A program made the translations under genes and the position numbers. 64,000 nt of DNA from Celeribacter indicus (GTDB lineage: Bacteria > Pseudomonadota > Alphaproteobacteria > Rhodobacterales > Rhodobacteraceae). Below, one piece after another: positions 51,254 through 59,581 of the stretch (positions are counted from its first letter, which is position 1; each line of letters opens with the position of its first letter). The notes beneath the pieces are model-generated. The model saw only the letters and a program-made list of their open reading frames with translations. It did no database searches and was not told where the DNA came from. Location: assembly GCF_000819565.1 (NCBI RefSeq), contig NZ_CP004393.1, forward strand, positions 992,001 to 1,056,000, written 5' to 3'.

Positions 51254-52291
51254 ATGACTTTCCCCCAAAAAACTGTCGCCCGCACCGCTCTGGCGCTACT
51301 GCTCGCCGGCTGCGGCGGTGCGCTCGCCACAGCGGCGGGCGTATCCGCAGGTTGGCTCTGCGGAGCAGCCTTGTTTGTCGCCGTCGCGGCGATCCGGCAG
51401 GTGCCGCTGGCGGTGCCTCCGGCGCTGGTGATGCCGGCCTATGTCGTACTCGGCGCCGGCATGGGCTCGGCGGTCCGTCCCGACCTACTCCTGGACTTCG
51501 GGCATCCCGCCGTTTCTGCCACCGCCATACTCCTCGCGATTCTCGCGACCACGGCAGCGGGCTATGTCGTGCTGCGGCTGTGTGGTTGGGGGGCGGAGAC
51601 GGCCTTTTTTTCCGCCGTGCCCGGTGCGCTGGTGCAATCCGTCGCGCTGGCCGAGGCGGTGCCTGGCGTAAATGTGCCAGTGGTGGCGATGGTGCAGACG
51701 CTGCGGCTGATCGTGCTGGTTACGGTGGTGCCGCTGATCATCGGGTCGGTCGGCGCGCCCGTTCCGGTGCCTGTGGCGGAAGTGCCGTTCGACCTGCCGC
51801 TCTTTCTTCTGCTGGCGACCTGCGCGATAGGCCAGTTCCTCGCCCACAGGCTGCGGCTGCCCGCCGCCCTGCTTATCGGCCCGTTTTTCGCCAGCCTCCT
51901 GTTGCACGGTTCCGGGCTCAACGCCGCGCATGTGCCACAGCCACTGCTGATCCCGGCCTATGTCGTCATCGGCGCCCATATTGGTACCCGATTCGGCCGC
52001 ACCAGCCCGGATGTTCTGCTCCGCCTGATCCTGCCTGCCCTCGCCTCGACCGGCAGCGGGATCGTCGTCGCGTTAGGCGTCGCCTGGGGGGCCGCTGCGG
52101 TGCTTTCGGTGCCGCCGATGCTTGCCTTTCTTGCTTTCGCGCCGGGTGGCATCGACGCAATGTCGATACTCGCCCTTGCGCTCCACCTCGACGCCGGTTT
52201 CGTCGTGCTGCTCCAGGTCGCCCGGTTCCTTCTGCTCACTGTGCTGCTGCCGTTCTGTGCTCCGCGGATGCAGGGTGGAGCAGAAGAGTAA
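51254..52291 (+). CDS. AbrB-family membrane protein
   Basis: 345 residues, about ten helices, with the two-fold pseudo-repeat of the AbrB/DUF2157-like membrane family. The blocks VPPALVMPAYVVLGAGMGSAVRPD and PQPLLIPAYVVIGAHIGTRFG are internal copies, and PGGIDAMSILALALHLDAGFV is typical. The role is uncertain: members are annotated as putative transporters and were historically called ammonia-monooxygenase-like. ATG 51254 opens MTFPQKTVART. It is 91 bp after the permease, so probably in the same unit. Confidence 0.82.
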   Translation: MTFPQKTVARTALALLLAGCGGALATAAGVSAGWLCGAALFVAVAAIRQVPLAVPPALVMPAYVVLGAGMGSAVRPDLLLDFGHPAVSATAILLAILATTAAGYVVLRLCGWGAETAFFSAVPGALVQSVALAEAVPGVNVPVVAMVQTLRLIVLVTVVPLIIGSVGAPVPVPVAEVPFDLPLFLLLATCAIGQFLAHRLRLPAALLIGPFFASLLLHGSGLNAAHVPQPLLIPAYVVIGAHIGTRFGRTSPDVLLRLILPALASTGSGIVVALGVAWGAAAVLSVPPMLAFLAFAPGGIDAMSILALALHLDAGFVVLLQVARFLLLTVLLPFCAPRMQGGAEE

Positions 52292-52452
52292 TGCTGCGAT
52301 GCAAATATATATCCCATGCATTCATATTGGACCAAGATGATTTCCTTTGGCTAACCTTCTCGAGAACTCTCTGTCCGATCCCGAGGCAGAGGCGGTGTGC
52401 CTCCGCTGAGTCCGGGCGGCAACGGCAGATCAAGCACAAGGAGACTTGCCAG

Positions 52453-53934
52453 ATGGCCTTACCCAACGCGGTCGATACCTATACCGACGATATCGCTCAG
52501 CTGATGGCGCATTACATTGTCAGGGCGGATGCCCGGCTCGACGACAAGCTGAAGGCGGCAGCCCGGCGTGCGCTGTCGGATTCGATCGGCGTGGCGCTGG
52601 GCGCATTCGCCTATCCCGCCGTCGCCGTTGGGCGCCGGTTCGTTGCGCCCTTTTCGGCTGAGAGTGGTTGCGTGATTTGGGGCACCCGGATGCGCGCCGC
52701 GCCCGACCGCGCCGCGATAGTTAACGGCGTGCTGCTGCGCTGCTACGACTACAATGACTTCTTCGTCGGGGAAAAGAACTCCGGCCATGGCAGCGATCTG
52801 ATCACCGGCGCGGTGGCGGCGGCCGAATGGGTGGACGCGAACGGCACCGAACTGCTCGAAGCAATCGTCATCGGCTACGAGCTCGTCGGCGCCGCGATGG
52901 ATGCCTTCTCCACCGCACCGGGCGGCTGGGACTACACCACGCTCAGCCAGTTCGGGAGCTGCGCCGCGATCGCCCGGCTACTGAAGCTCGACGAGAAGCA
53001 GACGCGCGAGGCGCTCGGCATCATGGTCGGCAATCACCTCGCCGCCGATGAGGTCGAGAGCTGCGAACTGAACGAACGTGGCGACCTGACTATGTGGAAG
53101 CGGTTTAATGCCGGCGATGCCTCGCGCAACGCGCTGGTCGCCTGTCTGATGGCGCAGGCTGGGGCAGAGGGCGCGGTGCGCCCGTTCACCGGCCGGCAGG
53201 GCTTCGTCGCAAAGCTCGGCATCAATTGGGATCCGCTGCCGATCCTCGCCGCGCGGCTCGACCCGGCGAAGCGGCCCTCGCGCGTGGCTGGAACCTATAT
53301 GAAATATTGGCCGGTCGGCTCGATGGCGCAATCGGCGATCCGCGCCGCGCTCGAGGCTCGGGCACAGGTGCCTGACCTTTCGCGGATCAAGCAGGTCCGG
53401 GTTTATTGCTGCGAAGGGGTGTATCAGCAATTCGTCGAGATGCGGCAGGACCCATGGCACCCGATCTCGCGCGAGACGGCCGATCATTCGATGCCCTACG
53501 TCGTCGGTGCCGCCATCCTCGATGGTTATATCCGGACCGAGAGCTTCGATCCGGCCCGCGTGCTCGATCCGGTGCGACAGGCTTTTGTCGCGGCAGTGAA
53601 GGTCGAGAAGGAACCTGCCCTCGGTCGTCTGTCGGATCCGAAGATCTCGCGTGCGAAGGCGGGTTATCTGTCGCGCGTCGAGATCGAACTCGAGGACGAG
53701 ACTGTGATACATGGTTCTGCGCAGCCCTTCCCCGGACACCCCGAGGCGCCCTTCACCGACGCGGAGATTGCCGAAAAGATCCGCGTCAACGCCGTTCCCT
53801 TCGCGGGCCCGGCGCTGACCGAGCGGATTATCGAAACACTGGCGCGGATCGACAGCCTGAAATCCGTGCGCGAGCTCACTGATCTGCTGGCGTTCGATGC
53901 GGAGGCCGCGCGCGTCGGCGTGGCGGCGGAATGA
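52453..53934 (+). CDS. MmgE/PrpD family protein
   Basis: 493 residues. PF03972 features are RALSDSIGVALGAFAYPA, NGVLLRCYDYNDFFVGEKNSGHGSD (a conserved active-site region) and a TYMKYWPVGSMAQSAIRAAL helix. The family holds 2-methylcitrate dehydratase, cis-aconitate decarboxylase and imino-acid epimerases, so it probably dehydrates or isomerises a carboxylic acid. ATG 52453 follows AAGGAG. The promoter region carries the motif ATATTGGAC shared with the Rieske oxygenase gene. Confidence 0.88.
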   Translation: MALPNAVDTYTDDIAQLMAHYIVRADARLDDKLKAAARRALSDSIGVALGAFAYPAVAVGRRFVAPFSAESGCVIWGTRMRAAPDRAAIVNGVLLRCYDYNDFFVGEKNSGHGSDLITGAVAAAEWVDANGTELLEAIVIGYELVGAAMDAFSTAPGGWDYTTLSQFGSCAAIARLLKLDEKQTREALGIMVGNHLAADEVESCELNERGDLTMWKRFNAGDASRNALVACLMAQAGAEGAVRPFTGRQGFVAKLGINWDPLPILAARLDPAKRPSRVAGTYMKYWPVGSMAQSAIRAALEARAQVPDLSRIKQVRVYCCEGVYQQFVEMRQDPWHPISRETADHSMPYVVGAAILDGYIRTESFDPARVLDPVRQAFVAAVKVEKEPALGRLSDPKISRAKAGYLSRVEIELEDETVIHGSAQPFPGHPEAPFTDAEIAEKIRVNAVPFAGPALTERIIETLARIDSLKSVRELTDLLAFDAEAARVGVAAE

Positions 53935-54272
53935 TCGGCGTGGCGGTGAAGGGCGAGACGCTGCTGCGCCTTTGCGCGGCCGACGATGTCCAGGAGGATC
54001 TGCCCCTGCGCGTCGAGGTCGGGGACATGAGCTACGCAGTTTTCCGGCTCGGCGATGCCTTTTACGTACTGGCAGACCTGTGCTCGCATGGGCCTGGCTA
54101 TCTGTCGGACGGGTTCGTCGAGGGCTGCGAGGTCGAGTGTCCGTTTCATCAGGGCCGCTTCGATATCCGCACCGGCGTGGCTACGGCGGCGCCCTGCGAG
54201 CATCCGGTGTCGGCCTGGGCACCTGTGGTGATCGACGGTGCGATTCATATCGACCCTCTCAACCCCGTCTGA
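53931..54272 (+). CDS. Rieske [2Fe-2S] ferredoxin
   Basis: 113 residues with the Rieske ligands CSHGPG (C and H, about residues 51-53) and CPFHQGRFD (C and H, about residues 70-73), in the order CxH...CxxH. This is a small soluble ferredoxin of the kind that feeds Rieske oxygenases. Its start overlaps the MmgE/PrpD stop (ATGA). Together with the oxygenase and reductase below, it completes a three-component system. Confidence 0.92.
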   Translation: MIGVAVKGETLLRLCAADDVQEDLPLRVEVGDMSYAVFRLGDAFYVLADLCSHGPGYLSDGFVEGCEVECPFHQGRFDIRTGVATAAPCEHPVSAWAPVVIDGAIHIDPLNPV

Positions 54273-54305
54273 AGCATTGGCGCCCGTGCCTTGTGCGGGC
54301 GCCGT

Positions 54306-55199
54306 TCAGCGCATCATCTCCTCGACAAAACGATCACGCAGGCCGTTCTCCGCTTCGCTGTTGGAGATCATGATGACCCGGCTCGTCAGGTCCGATGCAG
54401 TTTCCAGTTCCTTCCACACGATGTCGCTGATCCTGATCGCGCCAAGGGCCTTCGGTGCGATCGTCAGCCCCACACCAGCCGCCGTCAACCCCAAGATCGT
54501 TGCGGCCTCTTCTGCCTCCTGCACGATCTCGGGCACGAAACCCGCCTCGGCGCAGAGCGCGAAGACTTGTTCATAGAAACCAGCCCCGGTGCCGCGCGGG
54601 CGTAGCACGAAGGGCTCGTTGTGCAGACGTCCGATCGGTACCGGCCCCTCATGTGCCGCCAGCGGATGATCCACCGGCAGCACAAGCATCAGTCGGTCGG
54701 TGAACAGTTCGTGGACCTCAATGCAGCGCGGCAGGATCGTATGCAGCGCGGGCCGGATGAAGCCGACGTCGATGGATTTCAACAGCACCGCGTCGACGAT
54801 CTGCTGTGTGGTGCGGATGCCAAGTTCGAGATGCACCTCGGGATTCTCGATGCGAAAGCGGCGGATCGCACGGGTGAACACATCGATCAGCGGCAGCGAG
54901 GTGACGTAGTTGAGCCGCACCGTTCCGGTCTCTCCGCGGGCAGCGCGCCGCGCGGTTTCAACCGCGCGGTTGAACTGTGCGATGGCGAGTTGTGCTTCCT
55001 GGAGGAATTGCTCACCCGCCGCGGTCAACTCGACCTTGCGCTTGGTGCGCTTGAACAGAACCACCCCCAACTCACGCTCAATACCCTGGATCGCAAGCGA
55101 TAGCGGCGGCTGACCGATATGCAGCCGCTCGGCCGCGCGGGTAAAGTGCAACTCCTCGGCGACGGCTACAAAGTAGCGGAGTTGGCGCAGTTCCATCAT
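54306..55199 (-). CDS. LysR family transcriptional regulator of the catabolic cluster
   Basis: 297 residues. The HTH (LRQLRYFVAVAEELHFTRAA, then LHIGQPPLSLAIQGIERELG) is like the BenM/CatM group of aromatic catabolism regulators. An effector domain follows. It starts MM at 55199 or 55196. It is divergent from the Rieske oxygenase gene, with a CAATAT/ATATTG dyad between them. It probably activates the cluster in response to substrate. Confidence 0.92.
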   Translation of the reverse strand: MMELRQLRYFVAVAEELHFTRAAERLHIGQPPLSLAIQGIERELGVVLFKRTKRKVELTAAGEQFLQEAQLAIAQFNRAVETARRAARGETGTVRLNYVTSLPLIDVFTRAIRRFRIENPEVHLELGIRTTQQIVDAVLLKSIDVGFIRPALHTILPRCIEVHELFTDRLMLVLPVDHPLAAHEGPVPIGRLHNEPFVLRPRGTGAGFYEQVFALCAEAGFVPEIVQEAEEAATILGLTAAGVGLTIAPKALGAIRISDIVWKELETASDLTSRVIMISNSEAENGLRDRFVEEMMR

Positions 55200-55222
55200 T
55201 CACCTCACCGAATTAACTGATG

Positions 55223-55239
55223 CAATATTTATATTGGAC
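55223..55239 (+). promoter_or_regulatory. Probable LysR operator before the Rieske oxygenase gene
   Basis: CAATAT-TT-ATATTG (55223-55236) is a dyad 24 bp from the LysR start. Its right half plus flank, ATATTGGAC, recurs at 52324-52332 before the MmgE/PrpD gene, which suggests the same regulator acts on both units. Confidence 0.55.
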
Positions 55240-55300
55240 TGAATATTTGTCGGAGGTCAATCTTCCTCATGACCTAGCAAAGCCGCGAGAGGAACCTGCC

Positions 55301-56584
55301 ATGATTTCCGAAGAACAGAACGAATACCTCTGCCGTACGGGGCCGGGAACGCCGATGGGTAATCTGTTCCGCCGCTACTGGATTCCGGCTCTGTTGTCCG
55401 AGGAACTGCCGGCGCCGGACTGCCCCCCGGTGCGTGTCCAGTTGCTGTCCGAGCGGCTGATCGCATTCCGCGACACCGACGGCAAGATCGGGCTGATGGA
55501 TGAATTCTGTGCCCACCGCGGCGTGTCGCTCTGGTTCGGCCGTAATGAGGAGGGTGGGCTGCGCTGTCCTTATCACGGCTGGAAATACGACGTCACCGGC
55601 CAGTGCGTGGAGGTGCCGTCGGAGCCGGTCTCCTCGGGCTTTTGCCAGAAGATCCGTTTGAAGGCCTATCCCTGCGTGGAAACAGGCGGCGTCATCTGGA
55701 CTTATATGGGGCCGTCTGAGCATAAGCCAGCACCGCCTACCTTTGAATGGGTCCACGTCCGCCCGGAGCAGCGCTATCTCTCCAAGCGCTGGCAGGAGAG
55801 CAATTACCTCCAGGCGATGGAGGGCGGCATCGATTCGAGCCACGTCTCCTTCCTTCACAGCGGTGACCTGAACCGTGACCCGCTGCACAAGGGCACCGAC
55901 GGCGCCAAATATGCCCGTTCGACCAGCACCACCTTTGACATCCATGAATCCGGCGGCGGGCTTCTGATCGGCGCACGTCGCCAAGCCGATCCAGGCTATC
56001 ATTACTGGCGCATCACGCAATGGATGCTGCCGTGGTATACATTGATTCCGCCTTACAAGGGCAATGCTCTCAACGGCCATGCCTGGGTGCCGATGGACGA
56101 CAACAACTGCATGGCCTGGACAATGACCTTCCATCCGACCCGCGACTTGACCGAGGCCGAGCTCGCCACAATGAAGGCGGGCGGCGGCGTTCATTGCGAG
56201 CTGATCCCAGGCACTTTCCGCCCGCTTGCCAACAAGGACAATGACTACCTCATGGACCGCGAGGCGCAGCGCAGGAAAATTCACTATTCCGGTATCAAGG
56301 GGATCTCTATTCAGGATTCTTCACTACAGGAGAGCATGGGCTTCATCGCCGACCGCACGAAGGAGAATCTCGTCTCGACTGACAATGCGATCATCATGGC
56401 GCGGATGCGGCTGCGCAAGGCGGCGAAGGCGCTGGAGGCGGGGAAGGTGCCGCCGGGGCTCGACGCGGCGGCACAGGAGGTTCGATCCGCAAGCTTCATC
56501 CTTCCCGAAAACTCGCCCGAGTTCAAGGAGACGGCCTTTGCGGCCTCGCAGATGAAAATCGGCGAACCGTTCGTGGCGGTCTGA
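55301..56584 (+). CDS. Rieske non-haem iron oxygenase, large subunit
   Basis: 427 residues. The Rieske domain has CAHRGVSLWFG and CPYHGWKYDV (about residues 70-95). The catalytic domain has NYLQAMEGGIDSSHVSFLH, which supplies the His ligands of the mononuclear iron. Similar to phthalate 4,5-dioxygenase and related ring hydroxylases or demethylases, so a monooxygenation or dihydroxylation of an aromatic or related substrate is likely. ATG 55301 follows GAGAGGA. Its stop overlaps the reductase start (TGATG). Confidence 0.92.
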   Translation: MISEEQNEYLCRTGPGTPMGNLFRRYWIPALLSEELPAPDCPPVRVQLLSERLIAFRDTDGKIGLMDEFCAHRGVSLWFGRNEEGGLRCPYHGWKYDVTGQCVEVPSEPVSSGFCQKIRLKAYPCVETGGVIWTYMGPSEHKPAPPTFEWVHVRPEQRYLSKRWQESNYLQAMEGGIDSSHVSFLHSGDLNRDPLHKGTDGAKYARSTSTTFDIHESGGGLLIGARRQADPGYHYWRITQWMLPWYTLIPPYKGNALNGHAWVPMDDNNCMAWTMTFHPTRDLTEAELATMKAGGGVHCELIPGTFRPLANKDNDYLMDREAQRRKIHYSGIKGISIQDSSLQESMGFIADRTKENLVSTDNAIIMARMRLRKAAKALEAGKVPPGLDAAAQEVRSASFILPENSPEFKETAFAASQMKIGEPFVAV

Positions 56585-57786
56585 TGCGGGTCGTCATTCT
56601 CGGCGCTGGACAAGCGGGGGCCTGGGTCGCACTGACGCTGCGAGAGGCTGCACCGGAGGTGCAGATCACGCTGATCGGTGCCGAAGCGCTGCCGCCCTAT
56701 GAACGCCCGCCGTTGTCGAAGGCGGTGCTGGCAGGGGCGGACGTGTCGACGGCGCTGATCCGCCCTGCGGAATTCCAGGCCGGGGCCGGAGTCGATCTCC
56801 GCCTCGGCACTCGGGCGCTGCATATCGACCGGGGGGCACGTTGCGTGCATCTCTCGCAGGGCGGGCCGATTGCCTATGACAAACTGGTGCTGGCTACTGG
56901 CTCAGCTCCCCGGCGGCTTCAAGTGCCTGGGGCGGAACTGCCGCATGTCCGGGTGCTGGGAGATGCGGAGGATGCGCTTGACTTGCGGGCGCGGCTGCGG
57001 CCGGGCCTGCGGGTGGTCTGCCTGGGTGCTGGCTTCGTCGGACTCGAATTCGCCGCCATGGCAGTCCGGGCAGGGGCTGAGGTGACCGTGCTCGACACTG
57101 CTGCGCGCGCGCTTGGCCGGGTGCTGCCGGCCGAGGTCGCCGAGGTTCTTGTGGCGCGACATCGGGCCGAGGGGGTGCGGTTTGCCTTTAACGTCGGTGT
57201 CACCATGATCACCCCCGAAGCGGTGCGCAGCACGGCGGGCGACATTCCGGCTGATCTGGTGCTCATGGGCATCGGCAGCAGGCCGCGGACGGAACTCGCC
57301 GAGGCCGCCGGCCTCGTCTGTGACGATGGCGTGATGACCGACGAATTCGGCCGCGCCTCCGACCCCGACATCTTCGCCGTCGGCGACATCTCGCGTCATC
57401 CGAACCCGCTTCTGGGCCGCACGATCCGACTCGAAAGCTGGGCCAATGCCCAAAATCAGGGGATCGCTGTCGCGCGGGCGCTGGCGGGAGGGCAGGAGCC
57501 CTATGCCGAACTGCCCGCGTTCTGGACCGAGCAGTACGACTGGATGGTGCAAATGGCTGGCCTGCCAGCCGCCCATGACCGACTGATCTGGCGCGGCATG
57601 CCGGGCGACCGCAGCTTTCTCGCAATGCAGATGCTTGGCGACCGTGTCGTCGGCGCGATCGGCTTCAACGCGGCACGCGACATTCGGGTGTTGCGCGGGC
57701 TGATCCTTGGCGGCCGTCCAGCGGATGTCGCCTTCCTTGCCGATCCGACCCGCAACCTCCTCCGCTATCCAAAGGACGCCGCATGA
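56584..57786 (+). CDS. FAD-dependent ferredoxin reductase
   Basis: 400 residues of the rubredoxin/ferredoxin NAD(P)H reductase type. FAD motif GAGQAGAWVAL is at the start, PPYERPPLSK follows, the NAD(P)H-binding motif is LGAGFVGLEFAAMAV and the second FAD motif is DIFAVGDISRHPN. A reductase C-terminal domain ends the protein. It passes electrons from NAD(P)H to the Rieske ferredoxin. Confidence 0.92.
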   Translation: MRVVILGAGQAGAWVALTLREAAPEVQITLIGAEALPPYERPPLSKAVLAGADVSTALIRPAEFQAGAGVDLRLGTRALHIDRGARCVHLSQGGPIAYDKLVLATGSAPRRLQVPGAELPHVRVLGDAEDALDLRARLRPGLRVVCLGAGFVGLEFAAMAVRAGAEVTVLDTAARALGRVLPAEVAEVLVARHRAEGVRFAFNVGVTMITPEAVRSTAGDIPADLVLMGIGSRPRTELAEAAGLVCDDGVMTDEFGRASDPDIFAVGDISRHPNPLLGRTIRLESWANAQNQGIAVARALAGGQEPYAELPAFWTEQYDWMVQMAGLPAAHDRLIWRGMPGDRSFLAMQMLGDRVVGAIGFNAARDIRVLRGLILGGRPADVAFLADPTRNLLRYPKDAA

Positions 57787-58457
57787 GCCCCATTTTTTCT
57801 CTCGATGGTCGCCGGGTTCTGGTGATCGATGCATCGCACGGCGTTGGTCCCGCCGTCGCCGATACGGTCGAGGCTGCGGGGGCTGCCGTGCTGCGCCGCG
57901 ACCTGGACGGGTCCGAGCCCGACGCCTGGTTGGACGGGATCGAGGAGGCGGAAGGACCGATTGATACCCTGATACTTGCCGCGCCGCCGGTGAGCAACAA
58001 ACCGGTGCTGGAAATGACCGCGGCGGAAATGCGTGCAATTGCCGAGGCCGAGATGGTCGGTCCCGCGCTCGTCATGCAGGAGGCGGCGCGGCGGATGGCC
58101 GCGCGCGGCTTCGGCCGGATCGTGGTCTTTGCCTCGATGTCGGCCAAGACCGGCCTTCACCATCACGTCGCCCCCCATGCCGCCGCAAAGGCCGGGCTTC
58201 TTGCCTTCATGCGCGTGCTTGCGGCCGAGATCGCTGGCAGCGGCGTGACCGCGAATGGTATAGCGACCGCGCTGTTCGAGCCGCAGACTGCGCGCATGAG
58301 TGAGGAGAAGCGGAGCCGGCTGCTGCGCGAGGTGCCTGTCGGACGCTTCGGTCGCTCTGTCGAGGCGGCGCATGCGGTGTTGTTCCTGCTGGCGCCAGAT
58401 GCCGGTTACATCACCGGCGAGACCCTGAACATGTCCGGTGGACGTTTCATGGACTGA
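57783..58457 (+). CDS. Short-chain dehydrogenase/reductase lacking the catalytic Tyr
   Basis: 224 residues with SDR shape. The YxxxK motif is altered to HAAAK in HHHVAPHAAAKAGLLAF, and the cofactor loop TGxxxGxG reads DASHGVGPAV. The active Ser region (IVVFASMSAKTGLH) and the C-terminal GETLNMSGGRFMD are normal. It may be catalytically dead, or use other residues. Overlaps the reductase by 4 bp. Confidence 0.82.
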   Translation: MSPIFSLDGRRVLVIDASHGVGPAVADTVEAAGAAVLRRDLDGSEPDAWLDGIEEAEGPIDTLILAAPPVSNKPVLEMTAAEMRAIAEAEMVGPALVMQEAARRMAARGFGRIVVFASMSAKTGLHHHVAPHAAAKAGLLAFMRVLAAEIAGSGVTANGIATALFEPQTARMSEEKRSRLLREVPVGRFGRSVEAAHAVLFLLAPDAGYITGETLNMSGGRFMD

Positions 58458-58493
58458 GCCCTATCCACAGATACATGCGAAAGGACAGCATAA

Positions 58494-58904
58494 ATGGCCA
58501 TCGGCACGCGTATTCATGGCTACCGCAATTCGGTTCCCCGCAATATCAAGCTTTTCGGTGCAAGCGCCGGGGCGCAGAGACTGGTAGCGGACATCCTCTA
58601 TGAGGGTCCGCCCAATCTGCTTTGCGACCGGGTAGCGACGGAAGGCGTGCGGCTCGATCTACCGGTGGCAGGACAGGTGCCGAACGCCGTGATCGTTGTG
58701 CATGTTAACGGTGAGCCAGTGGTTTCGGCTTTACCCGTGCTGCGCACGGCGTCGATGTTGTCGCTGGTGGTGATCGAGGCAAACATAGACGTTATTGTCC
58801 CGCCTGCGCCGGAGCTTCGAGCCCTTCAAGGAGTGGCGGATCTGTTCGTCACCACCTCGGACTGGGATTTCGTCGCCGAGCTTGTGGGCAACCTGGCGAG
58901 TTGA
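58494..58904 (+). CDS. Unrecognised 136-residue protein of the catabolic operon
   Basis: Reads MAIGTRIHGYRNSVPRNIKL then FGASAGAQRLVADILYEGPP and VPNAVIVVHVNGEPVVSALP. No signal peptide; alternating beta-like segments. A GGACAG-type sequence lies upstream. It is last in the oxygenase unit. It could be a small accessory or ligand-binding protein, but I cannot name a family. Confidence 0.7.
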   Translation: MAIGTRIHGYRNSVPRNIKLFGASAGAQRLVADILYEGPPNLLCDRVATEGVRLDLPVAGQVPNAVIVVHVNGEPVVSALPVLRTASMLSLVVIEANIDVIVPPAPELRALQGVADLFVTTSDWDFVAELVGNLAS

Positions 58905-59054
58905 CCGAAGCGCAGGGTGTGACAGAGCGCCTCGGGCTCTGGCTAAAAACCACCCGTTCTCATATCCCCTGTATCAGGGTCCGCACGAAAATTCCCGCTT
59001 TTTAAGTCGGCGAGGCATGGGGTTGCAGCCTTTTTCGCATGGGTTTCGGCGCTC
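58905..59054. other. Gap after the catabolic operon
   Basis: 150 bp with no supported feature; it probably marks a segment boundary. Confidence 0.35.
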
Positions 59055-59581
59055 GTGGCCATGCATGTCACACGGCATTCCGAATTCGTGGAGACGACGA
59101 CCGGTATTCTGACGACGTGGCCGACGCGATGGATTCTGCCGGTGGTGGGGTTGGTCGTCGCCTTGGAGGCCATGAATGCGGTCTCCCTCGCACCCTTTGC
59201 GACCTCGTCCTATTACGCCATGTGCAGGGCGCCGGTTCCGACTGCCGCGGACTGGCAGGACAAGCGCGCCCGCGTCGCCTCGGGCACCCAGGCGCTGCTC
59301 CTCGAAAGGCTCGGCGCGACGCGCGTGGTCGTGACGGCGCCGGAAATTGCCGAGGCCATGGCGCGTGGACAGATCGACTGCGCCATCATCCCCTTCACCT
59401 TCCTGAAGTCCTATTCCGTCGCAGATTCCGCGAAGTATATCGTCGACCTCCCGATCTTGGTGAGCTGGGCGATTTCACCCCGCATTATTCGCCGAGCCGG
59501 CTCGGCGGCGCGCTGGAGGCGGGTTGAAGCCGTTCTTGCCGGCTTCTGGGCACCAGCATGTTGCCGATGAGAGCTACGCAT
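59055..59581 (+). pseudogene. TRAP transporter remnant (DctP fragment, possibly DctQ tail)
   Basis: FATSSYYAMCRAPVPTAADW, then VVTAPEIAEAMARGQIDCAI resemble the middle of DctP solute receptors. The frame shifts near 59458, where a second frame reads DFTPHYSPSRLGGALEAG. The start (RWILPVVGLVVALEAM) looks like a membrane-helix end, as in DctQ. It stops at the IS1380 end. Confidence 0.55.
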
